Positions 32,959 through 45,819 of a stretch of DNA of 64,000 nucleotides are shown here, piece after piece. Made by a program: the position numbers and the translations under genes. The notes under the pieces are model-generated. The model ran no database searches. It had not been told where the DNA came from and saw only the letters and a program-made list of their open reading frames with translations. Position 1 is the first letter of the stretch, and every line of letters starts with the position of its first letter. This stretch comes from Panicum virgatum (taxonomy: Eukaryota > Streptophyta > Magnoliopsida > Poales > Poaceae): NCBI RefSeq assembly GCF_016808335.1, contig NC_053150.1, positions 27,176,979 to 27,240,978 of the forward strand. Direction: 5' to 3'.

Positions 32959-35086
32959 TGGCGCCTACCAATGTCACCAGCGATGACGCCCGCAGACGCC
33001 AATTTGGTGGCAGGTAAATCATGGGCCTCGAATAAATCCGCTAGCGCACGGAGTACCGCCATATCATTTTACCCGAGAGTAACCAGGGTGTCATTTATAT
33101 TTCTGCAGGGAAGGCGGTGGTGTATAGAACTTAATTAAGCTCGGAGGGACCACTATAGATTAATGTCAATGATCCAAACAGGGAAATAATGTTCAAGGTA
33201 AAAGGGGGTAGTGAACACACAAGCACAACTAGATAACACACCTAGGATATAGGAGAGGAGAGAGCAAGATCAAGGATAACTAGAGCTATATTCTATTATA
33301 CTCTCATGAACAACTGAACTGAGTCATTCACAGCAAAAGGAAAAGCCTGATCAATGGACTAGGGAGACTGAATCCAGATGAACAGGAGAAGCCTGATCAT
33401 CCGATGGCTTTATGTACCTCCTACTCCTCTACCCGAACGTGGAGGATTACTCGGGGCATGGACAGGGCTGTCACCACCTGCCAGCTACCTCTGCAAACCG
33501 TGGGGTAGAATCGCATTCAAACATGGTCATCAATCTAGGCACCACGCCTATGCTAACGAGCATCACTATAGCCTTGCGCAAGGACACCCTTGTCTATCCG
33601 GGGCCTTAGTTCTAGAGCGCCCAATTAAGGAAGATGAAACAAAGCCATGATACACGACTAGTCTATGCATGTGAATCACTCAAGACATTCATAACTCACA
33701 AGAAGGATCATATACACAACAAGGGCATACGAACCAAAGTACTGAATAGAGTAAATAAGCATCTAGTACAAACTCAGAGAATTACATGAAGAGAAAGTAA
33801 AAGACATACCGGACTCTCCATGAAGACTCTAAGACCTCGAACTACGACTCAAACCCAAGCTCCTCTAGTCCTAAGACCTCTACAAGAGAAGATGAACTAC
33901 ATCTTGAGAGAGTAACTTGATTGCTTGGATGCTTGGTGATGATTGAAATGGAGCCCCTCCCCTCATATATATAGAGGGGAGCCATCCCTTGCTCGGCTGA
34001 GAATTGTGCACGAGACTCCTTGAACCGACTTCCCCATCCAATGAGGAGCTGCCACGTCGAAGACTTGAGGCGGTGGGTCCCAAGGGCAGGTTGGTCGGCC
34101 TATAGGGCAGCCGACCGACCTTCTCCTTTGTTCCATGGGCTGCCCTCGGGGCCCATTTGTCGCTGGTGTGTGGCTCGGCCTTGTTCCTACTGAATTTCTA
34201 CTCTGGTGACCTTTTGATCCATGTGCGGCGATATCTGATTAATCAGTGTTTGCTCCTTAGCCAAAAGGGTGAGATTGCCCTCCATTTTCAGCTAAATCCT
34301 GCACTCATAGAAATCTAGAGGGACATGTGGAATTCAGTTATTTATTAGTGGCATGAGTGTAAGAAATGCAAGTCCATCCATTTATTATGGCAATATTGAT
34401 GCTCAGAACTGCTCGTTAGTGAGCGTTAACAAGACCCCCCAAGCTGAACTTTGCTCGTCCCTGAGCAAAGCTAAACTTTAGGTTGTTGATCAAGAGTTGC
34501 TGCAATGCTTCATTTCTTCATCATGCACAAGTTACAACAAAACATTCTATCTCGAATTGAATAAGTTGGTCAAACTTTGCTCACCCGTTTTACCTTAATT
34601 TCCATGGGGCTTTTGGCCTTCTTGGAGAATATGAGTTGTAAACTATGCATGACAAGGGAATTTAACAGAGCAACTGTTCATCATTTCAACTGGAGAACTT
34701 AGGCATTCTTACCGCTCATGAGAAAAATAAAAAAAGTGACACTTTAAGGGAAATAAAGCTAACTGACTCGACTTCTTTTTTTTTATTGCATGCAATGCAA
34801 GATGACGAAAGAAAAGAAACATGCAAATGCACGATACATGTTACCTTCGGGGACTCCTCCCCCCCAAGCTGGATTACTGACCGGGTGGAGGGTAATACCC
34901 ATAGTGCTGGTAGAATGCTTGAGCATCCTGATACTGCTTCCGAAGCAGTTGCATGGTGGCTTCATAATTTGCTTGTTGTTGTGCGTGATATCTTTCGGTG
35001 TCTTGAATATGTTGAGTGAGGGCTCCGTGGGTCTGCTGTGTCCTGTCATCAATGTCGTTGACTCGGATGTTGATGCCTTGTATCCC

Positions 35087-36480
35087 CTAAGAGAGATAAC
35101 GATAACTTCGAGCTGAAAACGAGCACTGGGCAGCAAAGAGTGGGGGTGCTCCGCTCGAACTAGAACCACTGGAATGTGCCCAGTTCATTCGTCGGGGTTG
35201 ATCCCACTTAGAGCTGCCACCGCTCTGCCAGGATGAACCTCCAGCTTCAGGTTGCGGGATATATCGGTCCCAACTGGACTGCTGTCCGGCCGAGGGTCCG
35301 ACTGTTCCAGCAGCGGGTGCACAACCTGCATAGCCATGAAAAGCTTGTGGTTGTAGTGGCGGCATATCCATCGCAGCATTTCGCGACCGGCTCCTGGTCA
35401 TCCGTCCCATCACACTACTCCTGCGAGGTACTTCGGCGGGCTGCAACTCAAAAGTATAACCACGGCTTTTACATAAACGGAGTCCCGGGTTAGGAAACAG
35501 GATCTCGTTTGCATAGCCGGGAAAGAAAAATATAATAGAGCCGTCTGGAGCACTTTTCAGAGTATGTCCTTGAACTAAATATGCCAAATCGATTGATGGG
35601 CGTGGAGTAGTGATAAAAGATACTCGAGCCCAATTCAACACGCCCAAACTTGTGGCAATTCTAGTGACCAAAGAAGTGCACTCAACTGGTCCGGACATTG
35701 AAAATTTCCGAGCCATTGGCGAACCATTTCTTGCACAGGGGCAATTTTTGTTTTGTTCACTATGGCATAAAGGATACGAAGTTCATCCACACGAACTGTC
35801 TGTACATCATCTCTTGGGAAACACGTAAGAGCAACCCATTTATGCATCAAATGTAAAGTTGGATGCTGAATATCATTGCAACGGGGGTGCGTGTATGCGT
35901 TTAACCCAGAGATGGTATGCCAAAAACTTTCTCAGTGATAACCCTTTGTTGCTTGCTCAAGATCAAGATTACACCTATGGTGAAAACCCAAAATATTACT
36001 CAACTCTTTCCATGACAAAGATAATTACTCCCCGAATAATTGGAATAACATACCATTATTTGTCTCCATGAGAGTACAAAGAAACTGAATGGTTAATTCT
36101 CTCGAACCCAACTCAGAAATTTCAGCAAATGAAAACCATCCCACGGCTTTCCAAACACTCGTAAATTCAGCATTCATACCTGTCTTTTCCAGCAGGTCCT
36201 CATCGAACTCCCATATATGACCGAAGGTTCGACCCTTCAGGATGTTGTACGCTTGGAGTTCTTGCTTCCCTCGAATGTCGAGGTGGGAGTCATTCGGCGC
36301 CTCCTCTTCTTCTTGTTGTGCTGGCTGCTCTTCTGGCGCCTGGGACTCAGCTTGCTCATCTTGATGAGTGTAGCTTGGCATGGGGGTGGACGAGTGATGC
36401 GAGCTTGATCGACTCGAGCTCGACCTGGTCACCTTCTTGAGCGCTCCCGACACCTTCCTTCCGATGTTCCTGAAAGACAT
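35087..36480 (-). pseudogene. Athila-type ORF1, copy B
   Basis: Starts MSFRNIGRK at 36480. It stops at 36025 (LFGE*), a private lesion, and carries the shared frameshift near 35700 before the FSMSGPVECTSL segment. Tail Ser/Gly-rich as in copy A. Confidence 0.72.
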
Positions 36481-36582
36481 TGCAGCAGACAAAACAAGCC
36501 AAATTCTCGGAAGGATTATGTGAGAGTTAGTAAAGACCAAGTTAGCTGTCCAAGAGTTAGTAGTCCTTGTGGGGCATGGTTG

Positions 36583-36702
36583 TCTCTCACAAAAATTGTT
36601 CTTGTGGGTGATAACACTCCACAAAATCGTTCTTGTGGGTAGTGACGCACCACAAAACCATTGTTGCGGGGTAGTGGTACCACCACAAACACATTCTTGT
36701 GA
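36583..36702 (+). repeat. Hairpin minisatellite, copy B
   Basis: Four units of the CACAA-N8-TTGTG type, as in copy A, with more perfect stems in the first two units (CACAAAATCGTTCTTGTGG) and a decayed third unit. Confidence 0.7.
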
Positions 36703-36904
36703 AGGGAAGGTAAACACGAAATGCAAATAAGAATGCGAAAGAGGAAAATCTTTTTCTTCTTTTTCTTATGAACTTGGAGAGAGACAAGAACAAAGAGAGC
36801 AGAGGAGCAATGAACACGAAGTGGGCTGGTGGAACTCGGGCAAGGGGAGTGCCATGGGCTCTTTGTGCATCGGGTTAAATAGAGGGGTGATGCCCCTGAG
36901 TCGA

Positions 36905-38773
36905 AGAACATTACAATTATTAGTGGCATGAGAAAAAAGTATTGTGCAACTTACAATATGCGCGTCACTTCAGTTCCTCCATTGATGGAATAGTGTGAGA
37001 GAACTTAATCTTTCCAAGCTTTGCCAACTCATCAAAAATCCTATCACACTTTGTCACATCAAAGGTGTATTTAATCTCATCATGCCGATTTTTAGGAATC
37101 GGCTTTAAAGAAGCACAAGTGCTGGGTTTATCATTAGATGACCATACAAACTCAGCAGCATATACCTCATTATCCTCATTGTCTGAAGGTTCACCTTGTA
37201 GCACATGCATACCAAGACGATAGGATTTAAACTTTGCATCCTTACTTCAGCTTTCTTGAGCCAAAGCCCTTTGCAACACTTGATTAATAGTTAGAAACTC
37301 ATATCCTTCTAATCTTTCTTTAATATGAGTCCTCAAACCATTAAGAGCTAATTCGGTAAGATCCTTTTCAGAAATAACCAAGCTATAACATTTGTTTTTT
37401 GTATCTCTAAATCTTCTAATATATTCAGCAACAGACTCATCATGCTTTTGGTTAACTGATGTTAAATGACATAGCCTCAATTCATTATCACCATTGTAAA
37501 ATGCTCATGAAATTTACGCTCTAATTGAGACCATATTTGGATAGAATTAGGAGATAATGCCAAAAACCAAGAAAAAACAGTACCAAGTAATGACAAAGGG
37601 AATATTCTAATTTTTAAATGATCAAGACTACCATAAATTTCCATTTGTGCATTAAACTGACTAACATGCTCCCATGTAGTCCTACTATCCTCCCCAATGA
37701 ATTTAATAAATTCTGGCACCTTGAAATTCTGAGGATATGGTATGGAATCAAAACTCTCATGATAAGGTTTTTGACACACAAGAGTTTTATCCTTAAGCTC
37801 TATGCCGAAAGACTCTTTAAACATAACAGCCAAATCTTCCTTATGTTTCTCAAGTATTTGATTAAAATAGGAATCATTTGGCCTTTGAACATTGGTACTA
37901 GAACTATTTGGCATTTGCGGTGCATGATTCGGCTGTGTATATGGTGTTTGCTGCGAATAACCATTGTTTGGCATTGCACCATATGAATAGCCTGAACTTT
38001 GGGGAGGCATAGTATACAGATTATAAGTCATAGTTGCGTATGGAGGAACACAACAACCAGTAAATCCATTTGTTCGGCTAAAAGCAGCCTGAACAGGAGG
38101 CATACTAGCAATCGGTTCAGGAGACGACTGATACGCCACCAGAGCACCAGGACCGGTCTGACCAGTCAGGAAACCGGTCTGACCAGTTGGAACCGGTACA
38201 CCAAGACCGGTCTGACCGTTTTATGAAACCGGTCTGACTGCTCCACTCGCATTGTACTGCTCTGGAGGTTTCTGACCATCATAATGTCATACTGTGGTGC
38301 AGGTATTGCTGATGACTCAGGAGGCATAGTATGATTTTGAAAACTACTAGCAACACTAGACATAGGAGCACTACTATCATTGGCCAAGGGTTGCTTTCCT
38401 AACGACTTATCAATCATGTTTTGGACAGTAGCAAGCACCTTCTCCTGACCATCAACTAGTAGTTGACTAATTTGCTCCATAGTAACAGGTGATGTTGAAG
38501 TACTTACATTATTGTTTGCTTTGGCTTGTTCTTCTTCATCCGAAAGAATGACCTCCTCCTTGTCCTTGGAGACTTCACCTTCCGGTTCCTGGAGAAGTGA
38601 GACAAGAACTACTGACGCTTCTCTTCAATTTCTTTCTCTTTGCGCCATGTGTTCTCCTCTTCGCACTCTTTGATGAAGGCTTCATAAGCTTGATGATCTT
38701 CAGCCAATAGTTGATCAACAGTCGGCCTAACAATGTTGCTGGCATCAACGTCACCACTTGACAGCTTCACCAT
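36905..38773 (-). pseudogene. Minus-strand Ty3/gypsy gag, copy B
   Basis: Starts at 38773. The MITE and local duplication of copy A are absent, so the linker (38480-38166) reads directly into the GQTG repeat. The core is readable in segments 38139-37477, 37480-37247 and 37210-36965. The 3' part is cut at the 36904 junction, so the region matching A 18100-18790 is missing. A TGA follows KRQ near 38615 in all copies. Confidence 0.83.
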
Positions 38774-38824
38774 GGTACTAGATGGAGTAGATTAGATCGA
38801 TTTTTAAATAACCAAGATCTTTCT

Positions 38825-38842
38825 TCCCTAGTGGAGTCGCCA
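38825..38842 (-). other. PBS of the minus-strand gypsy element, copy B
   Basis: Same TGGCGACTCCACTAGGGA as in copy A, 8 bases inside the LTR. Confidence 0.65.
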
Positions 38843-38850
38843 AAATATAT

Positions 38851-39535
38851 TGGCACAAATCTAGGGCCAACACACGAATACGCTTGATCGCGTAGTGAGC
38901 GACGGCACAATTGTAGCGCCGATGCTCGAACCGGTCATACCGGTCAAGATAACCGGTCAGACCGGTTTGCTGGTGTAGAACGGCGAAGTCCGGCAAACGC
39001 TCGAGCGGGAGGGACCCCGTCAGGGCAAGCGCGCGTAGGGTTGTTCTAGGATTGGTAGGCCACCTAGAATGCCTTCAGACGTCGCGGAGACGCAAGAAAG
39101 ACAACAAGTATGGGGTTGGAAGAGCTAGGGTTTGGGGAAGACAAAAAGTAATGCGAAGTAACGAAAAGTAATAGATTGATATGTTTTGATCGATTGGATA
39201 TACCCAATCGGCCGTGGCCCTTTATATTTATAGGGAGGGGAGGTCTTATCCCATCAGGATTCCAATTCCATAAAAATCCCGCATAAAAATACAACTCCAA
39301 ACTCGAACTGTGCAGTTTGGACCGGTCTGACCGGTTCGGCCCGGTGTCAAGTCTTCCAGAGGCCATAAATCTCTCATCCGAACTCCAAATTAGGCGTTCT
39401 ACATATGCATTTCGATCGTCTCGACGAGAGCTACGTAGTGGTGAAGTTCAATTTGCATTTTGACAAAGTCATATTACCGGTTTGTGCATATCGTTCTGAC
39501 CAGTCTGCACAATCTGCCAATTTCTGTCTTCAACA
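38851..39535 (-). repeat. 5' LTR of the minus-strand gypsy element, copy B
   Basis: About 685 bp, same ends, minus-strand TATA region and ACCGGTCTGACCGGT motifs as copy A. Confidence 0.62.
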
Positions 39536-40550
39536 CCAGCACAGCAATTTCCTGCACATACGTACAGCTGCTGGACGAGATACCGTATCACTATATTGCT
39601 GCCCATCCTCTCCAGTACAAGTAACAGCCAATGTCGTCAGGTTCTCGAAATTAAAATACAACCTGCTTCTTTTTCAGGTTCTACCTGACCCTCAGTCTTG
39701 CATCCTGGTGACCAAGTTACAGTTTTCCCGGTGGTTCTCATGTCCAATACTTCGTAATCTTGCAAAGGCAAACGCATGCCGAGTCATGCTCCACATTTCT
39801 TCGGTGGAGCAGGAAAATACTTCATTATGAATTCTTACCGTGCCCATAAACTACTTAATTTAATTCTAAAAAAATCGACCGCGATGTTTCTAAAGAAAAA
39901 GGTAATCCGATAAGAACCTGAAAAAAGAAGTGAAGCGATTTTTTCAGATATTGTAAATATCACTCGAGTAAAAACTGGTTGTTATCGTCAGTCATTTTAG
40001 GTGTTGAATTTCCTTTTTGTCCAGCCCATGGAGCATGCACCCAAGGACCATAGCCCAGACTCTATGCCTTGATTTTCTGGTGGTGTATAGTTCTGAGCTG
40101 GGGTCGTCAATGCGGAGGGGTTGGTACGTGATGCCTAGCTGGCCATGGTTGACATCACACGAGTCTGTGCCGACTCTACTAGGGACCCGGACCAGGGTCG
40201 TGGCAGGGTTAGGAGGTTGACCAAGGATTGTCGTGAGGTGCATTGGCCATTGGGTGCTGCGAGCCCTGGATGATATGCGAGCTCATGATATGGGCAGATG
40301 AAGTGCTAGGGTCTTAGAAAATTTGAAGATAGGGCGATATTATATTGGATTGGCAACCAAAGTATGTTTGTCCGTTTTTGTTTGAGTCTCCGTACATTTT
40401 TTCGTTTATTTTCCATCTCTTTTGGGACCTTGAATATAATGTTTCGGTTATTGTTTCACCATGATCCCATGAAAAACGCAATACAGAGGAGAATGATCTC
40501 TTTGTATCGTCCTTCAGGATCGCTGTACTAGCATTAGAAGGTTAGTTAGT
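39536..40550 (+). other. Unassigned region between LTR and DEFL gene, copy B
   Basis: Near-identical to A 21973-22980; a 2-base insertion (AGACTCTATGCC against AGACTATGCC) breaks the 93-codon frame seen in A. TTTATT at 40551-40556 gives a minus-strand AATAAA for the DEFL gene. No gene recognised. Confidence 0.4.
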
Positions 40551-40706
40551 TTTATTTTATTATTATTTCTTGGTTGCAATTAAAAGCACAACATGCTGTA
40601 ATAACAAAACATTCCAGCCACTGAACTTTCTCCAACACTGCTACTCCTAGTATCCTTGAGCAGATCAGGGTGTAAACAGCGTCATGGCACTCATGTTATT
40701 GGAATC

Positions 40707-41075
40707 CTATTGTAGTGTAGGTGATGCCGGTGCCGGCCCAGACGGTCCGCAGAAAACACAATTGCATGCTGGCCCTTCGATGCAGTTTCCATGAGAACCA
40801 CCCAAGCGAATGCAATCATTCTGGCATTTCTTTGGATTACACTTGTCACCCAACCTAAGAACTGTGGGTCTACACTTATCCTTGCTTCTACTTTCTATGG
40901 ATGCCAAACCCTCATCTGCAAAACTCAGAAAAAAAACTATCAAAACAACAGTTGTGCGGAATAGTCGAAACAACAGTTATACGATGACAATGCTTTGTAA
41001 CTGCAATAGGGGCAGAGATATACGTGACAACAGCACCATGAGGGCAAGGATCAGGAGAACTTGGGTGGCCTTCAT
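40707..41075 (-). CDS. Defensin-like cysteine-rich secreted peptide, two exons, copy B
   Basis: Exon 1 41075-41024, intron 41023-40916 (108 bases, GTATAT to TTTTGCAG), exon 2 40915-40707. Same 86-residue product as copy A. Exon 2, which codes the whole eight-cysteine domain, is the same protein in both copies. Exon 1 differs by one codon in the signal peptide (Leu for Phe), and the intron has a few changes. The gene keeps its TATA box and poly(A) signal, so both copies could be expressed. Confidence 0.75.
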
Positions 41076-41134
41076 CCTGAATAGGTTGTTGATAATTGAA
41101 GGGTACAGTGGTTCATAAAGCAAATGCACATGCC

Positions 41135-41142
41135 TTATATAG
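41135..41142 (-). promoter_or_regulatory. TATA box of the DEFL gene, copy B
   Basis: CTATATAA on the minus strand at the same distance from the ATG as in copy A. Confidence 0.65.
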
Positions 41143-41206
41143 ATGACAAGGACTTGTTATTTTTGGAAACAAATTAATATTATATGGAAATACAAAAGAT
41201 CTACAA

Positions 41207-41610
41207 AAATATGTATAGTAGCACTTAATTGTGCTTATCAATAGAGCCTAAAAAAAACTCAGTCTGGAGTAACAAATTAATGCATTGTAAGGCATGTATT
41301 GTTCTTCTTTAGCTAGGTATGCATATTATTTTGCCATACAACAACAGAATGAGTTGGCCAAAGTTAAGGGCTATCAAACGCAATCGATGAGATTCCAGAA
41401 TTTTAAAATATGTATGGTAGCATTTAATTTTGATAATAAACATGAGCCAATAAAATGATTCCATCAAGAGTAATGAATTAATTAATGCCCAAGGACGCAA
41501 TACTTCTGTTCTTTATCAAGATATGTGTATTATTTTAAACTACAAGAATGGATGAGTTGGAAAAAAATGAGAATAATCAAATGCAATAAATTATTCTTTT
41601 AAAAATGCAA
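41207..41610 (+). repeat. Two-unit degenerate tandem repeat, copy B
   Basis: Same pair of roughly 200-base AT-rich units as in copy A upstream of the DEFL gene; four bases (TATA) near 41320 are missing relative to A. Confidence 0.6.
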
Positions 41611-42031
41611 TCAATTAGATGTCAAAGTTGTATAGAGTAATTTGCACCCACCATAAAATAACTTGTTTGGTTGTATTATACTTTTGTAACAATCAATGTT
41701 GTGCTTGATTCCATAAAAATACTCTCTACCCTTTACCTCTATCCGGTGTTGTATCCTTGGATGAATCTGAACCTCAGATAATACACTCATATTTCCCGGT
41801 GGATAGGAATACATGGGAATACTCACGGTGAAAGCTACAACAATATTTGTACATTTGCGGATTATTCTGTGATCGTTAAAAATAATAACAAGCTTTCTAG
41901 TGCCATTGCTAGGAGCAGTAGCTATATTATCTTCGGACCAAGTTTGTCCTCATATCTATTTTATATTGTTTTCTTCTACCTCTAAGGGCGAGTTCTGTGA
42001 GCTACCACAATCTTCGAAATGAATTTCATCA
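41611..42031 (+). other. Unassigned AT-rich end of unit B
   Basis: Counterpart of 24045-24465, nearly identical. The unrecognised 71-codon minus-strand frame is open here also (41826-41611). No gene assigned. Confidence 0.4.
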
Positions 42032-43047
42032 GCTCGCTATGAACTCCATCCTCTCTTTCTAGCCATGGTTCAAGAACAATCCTTCGCAGGGAGAGACAAT
42101 GAAAATCCCTACCATCATCTGTGTGAGTTCGAGGAATTGTGTTCATGTTTGATGATCTCAGGCATGACACAAGAAACTCTAACGTGGAAGTTGGTTCCCT
42201 ACTCTCTCATGGAGACGGTGAAGCAATGGTACACGCATGTGAAGAGTCCGAATGGAGATTGGAATGATCTTCAAGATAGATTTTATCTCGCATTCTTTCT
42301 GATATCCTGTGTCATCGTTTTGCGAGTAGAAGTTTTGAGCTTCCATAAGGATTAGAAGGAATCCATCGATGCAGCCTGGGTTAGGTCCTCATTTTGCAAC
42401 CCCAATCCAGCCTGGCATTGTCTATGCCCGATCATGTGTTGTTACAACACCTATTTTGGGTTTAAACATGGAGTCTGCACGGAATCTCGACATCATTGGT
42501 AGAGGATCATTCACACATAAGACTCCAACTGGAATAAGAAAGATCTTAGATCAAATTTTAGAAAAAAACATTCTTGTATGTGAGTCTAAACCCCTCCAGG
42601 ATGAAACTGAGTTACGCCAAGAGGAAACTTTAGCAGTCAAATCTGAACCCTTACCATCCGCATCTCAAGATTCGACTCCTAAATCTCGCCCTAACTACAA
42701 ATATTCAAGGAAGAAGAAATTCAACATTCGGAGTTCCCCAATAGTTTTGAGGAAGAAATCATTGAATATTACAAAAACAACTAACTACATCAACGAAAAG
42801 AGACAACTGGTTCTTGACATTCCTTCTGATCCTCTCAAAGACAAGTCCCTCAAGGAAACACATAAGGACTTGACCTCTATCTTGAGTTGTAAATGGTTAA
42901 GGAAGTGGAGCTATCACCCGAAGCAATTCGAATTAGCTCCATCCCTAACTACTCAATACAAAGTACAAGGAAACATGGTGAATGCTCTCTACAATCCCAC
43001 TATCGGTGCAAATATCATACTAGATTCCTTTGTGCAAATATCCAGTG
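42032..43047 (+). pseudogene. Ty3/gypsy gag-protease fragment, copy C (longest frame)
   Basis: Here the second and third segments form one 229-codon frame (42369-43058), showing that the breaks in A and B near 540 are homopolymer indels. The first segment (42065-42355) is still out of frame. Order: gag core, then an E/S/P-rich linker (SEPLPSASQDSTPKSR) and the end ALYNPTIGANI. Confidence 0.75.
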
Positions 43048-43570
43048 ACGGGTATTAGTATACTCAGCCTTGCTTGTAACACAATTTTTCAGGTACAGAC
43101 TTTGAGGATATGATTGCTGATTTGACTTGGCCTTGTACCTTGCCTCCGGGTTGGTCTGTTGAGTAGGACGGTCCCTCAGCGAGTGCTGATACCCCTCCTT
43201 CCGAGTGATGTCACATACGGGCTTCATTGTGGCATCTTATGTATCGCTAGTCATCGTACTTTTACTCTTCCATTGAATAATGAACTCTGATGAACTGTAA
43301 TAGTTAAGAACTCTGTAGTACTTTACTTTGTTGAACTGGGTTGTAATAATCTAAATTCTGCTACAAATCTCTGAGTTGTAAGAAATGTTATGCGTTGTAC
43401 TCTCTGGTCTCGCCTTTGTGTGAGTTGCTGTTTGTTTCGATCCCAGTTAGCATGGCTTCAATCGAGACTTTACTTGAGAAACTATCGTGTAGTGCGGTCG
43501 TTTGGTCAGAGTTGCCTAGCAACGATGATTACCGCACTCAACCCAGTTTATTTTGGGTGGTTCCGCCACA
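43048..43570 (+). repeat. 3' part of chromovirus LTR, copy C
   Basis: As in A and B but lacking 13 bases (AAGCCTTACTGAG) at its start. Confidence 0.85.
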
Positions 43571-43572
43571 GC

Positions 43573-43584
43573 TGGTATCAGAGC
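43573..43584 (+). other. Primer-binding site (initiator Met tRNA), copy C
   Basis: Intact TGGTATCAGAGC. The leader that follows to about 45013 has no gene; about 70 bases near 44665 are deleted relative to A. Confidence 0.9.
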
Positions 43585-45013
43585 GAACAAGCAGAACTAC
43601 CAGAGATTATTACCTCACCTTTTCAAAAACAAATTATAAAATTTGACTTCAAAACTAGTAAGTTTTTAAAAAGCGTTGGATTCTTAAGGAAAGGTCTAGT
43701 ACGTAAAGCCCTAGGAAAATTATGGGTATATTATAAGGTGGCTTATATTGTATGGCTAACTTCCAGCACTTACATTCAGCATTTAAATTCAGTATTTACA
43801 TTCTGTATAGACATCGTCGCCGCGGAGGTATGCTTGCTATGTCAGCTGAGAGAGTCTGACCTTCCCGTCGGTGATGCGAGCAGAACACTAGGCTCAAGCA
43901 GTGGCCTACTTGAGCTGCTGCCAATATACCAACCATTGGTTGATTATATTGGGAGTAATGGTTCAAAATTGGAATTCTATTCCCCGTCCAAGATGGTACT
44001 CAGTCAATATGCTGTTTCAATGGCGTATGTTTAACATTGTCCATATGGCGGGAATTGTATGGATGCCGGTTCTATAATGATCGGTAACGAATGGGAACGA
44101 TTTCGTGAGTGTTGGCACGGAAGGTTCACTATATACGCACTGACAATTTTCTGTAGGTACGCTAACCGCGAATCTGTAATCTAGGACGGTTAGTTAATCG
44201 ACTAGATAAATAGAGAGAGACGTATCTAATTATGCCACCGATACAAAGTACGTAAGGCCAAAGCTATATGGCAATTTCTCTAGTTGTGAGGATGTCTAGG
44301 ATGTGCATTCATCCATAAAAGTCAAAATCCAAAATCGAAATGAAATTGTAAGAGATCTCTTGAAAAGCCTCTCTAAGAAATTTCTAGCAAATATGTTCCA
44401 ACCTGCTGAAATCTGGAAAACTCAAATTTTTGCAAATAGTAAACTACCTTAAATCAAGTTGAGCCTGTGGAATAAAATGTATAAAAATAAGTCTGCTCCC
44501 TGTTGTAAAAATTTGGAAAGTTTTGGAGAACTTTATCCTAGGAAATTCAGACAGTTTGTAATTCCGTGTGTTTCTGTCAAATTGTAGCAGTCTGGCCACA
44601 TAAATATTTTCGCAAATTTAAAAGATTCTCCTGAGAAAACGTCAACATGAAAGTTGTAGATGGCAGAGTCGAAATACTTGCCCTCTATTCCGTCTGAAAT
44701 CTGAGTCGACCTTTAGGAAAACACTTAAGGTTTTGACCATCTTAAGCTCTGTATTTGAGTTGGGCTTGATTAGAGAAAAGGATCACAATTATTTTAGGCA
44801 CATCCTGTAAAAATTTGGGAATTGTTGGACCATATCTTCATCAGTTATGCTCGTTTTATCGAAGTATTCAGAATCAGCCTAGAAAACTTGTTCCACTTTC
44901 ACTGACCCGTCTGTCTATTTGGGCAGATAGAGGACTTGGTGATGGTGGACGCATAGGGTCACAAGCATTCCCTGTTCCTACACTGGGAGGGACTTCCCCG
45001 TCTACTGTGGGAG

Positions 45014-45819
45014 ATGCTCAGCGTCTCCGGTTACCCGTACCCACCACTTTATGAGGGCCATGACTTCATGAAGGATGGAGTCCGTCACTGCAGTGTCACT
45101 CTTACGATTCCACAGCACCCGCTCAATGTGGAGTGGGCACTGATTGTGATCCAGGTGGTTGGACACCGCTTGCTCAACTCGTGGGAGACGGCCGCTATGC
45201 GGGGTATCACTGCCTTCTGTGATGCACACCCGATGGAAGTTGCTCTCACACCGTTCGGACTTTTCCCGGCACACGACGAGGGCGATCTACTTTGGCAGAA
45301 CAGGATGGACCACGTTCACGTCGTGGCTGACTTGGACCCTATTGCCTCTTTGAGAACAGCGGCACGGTGCATGAACGCACTGTACCGGCTCCAGATGTTC
45401 CAGAGTCGGGCGACAACATAGCTGGTTGACCAGGCCCAAACCTTGCAGATGACCTTACAGCTGTGAGATGAGTAGATGCACGAGGCCAGTGCCGAGCTAG
45501 TCGACAGGGGAGCTCGTATTGACACACTTGAGGGCCAGGTCTAGGAGTTGTAGGTCACTCTTGCCGAGCGCGACACCGAGCTCGATTTCTTAGGAGATCG
45601 GCTTCATGATCTCCAGCTCGACCTCGACGACGCCAACGCACAGCTCCACTAGCAGCAGCTCGTTCTTCACGTCCCACCCGACAAGATGCAGGTGGACGGT
45701 GAGGAGGAGCCCCAAGAGATGGAGGGCGTCTCAGACGTCGACTTTGAGGACACGACCCACAGCCCGCTCTGATCGCGCCTCACTCCCCGATCGAGAGCGA
45801 GGCCTCAGTTCACAACTAG
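45014..45819 (+). pseudogene. Leader ORF with coiled coil, copy C
   Basis: Same domain and coiled coil as copy A. The upstream ATG used in A (3002) is AAG here. In-frame TAG/TGA stops are shared, plus a private CAG-to-TAG (GGTCTAGGAG, 45542). A lost T at 45750 shifts the acidic tail. Non-coding leader follows to 46468. Confidence 0.6.

Larger units (their letters stand above)
32959..36904 (-). mobile_element. Athila-like element, 5' LTR lost, copy B
   Basis: Keeps the 3' LTR (32959-34431, 1473 bp, small deletion near 34110), the PPT (34432-34445), part of the internal region and ORF1. The 5' leader, PBS and 5' LTR are removed by the deletion ending at 36904. Another deletion of about 975 bp lies at 34621. 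Confidence 0.85.
24466..42031 (+). repeat. Tandem block copy B (about 17.6 kb)
   Basis: Second direct copy. It follows the layout of copy A but lacks about 5.2 kb (A 13608-18791; junction near 36904, shared CGA at the join), about 975 bp (A 10343-11317; junction near 34621, shared TTCT) and about 136 bp inside the RNase H fragment (junction near 32871). It has no MITE. The DEFL gene is retained. Confidence 0.93.
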
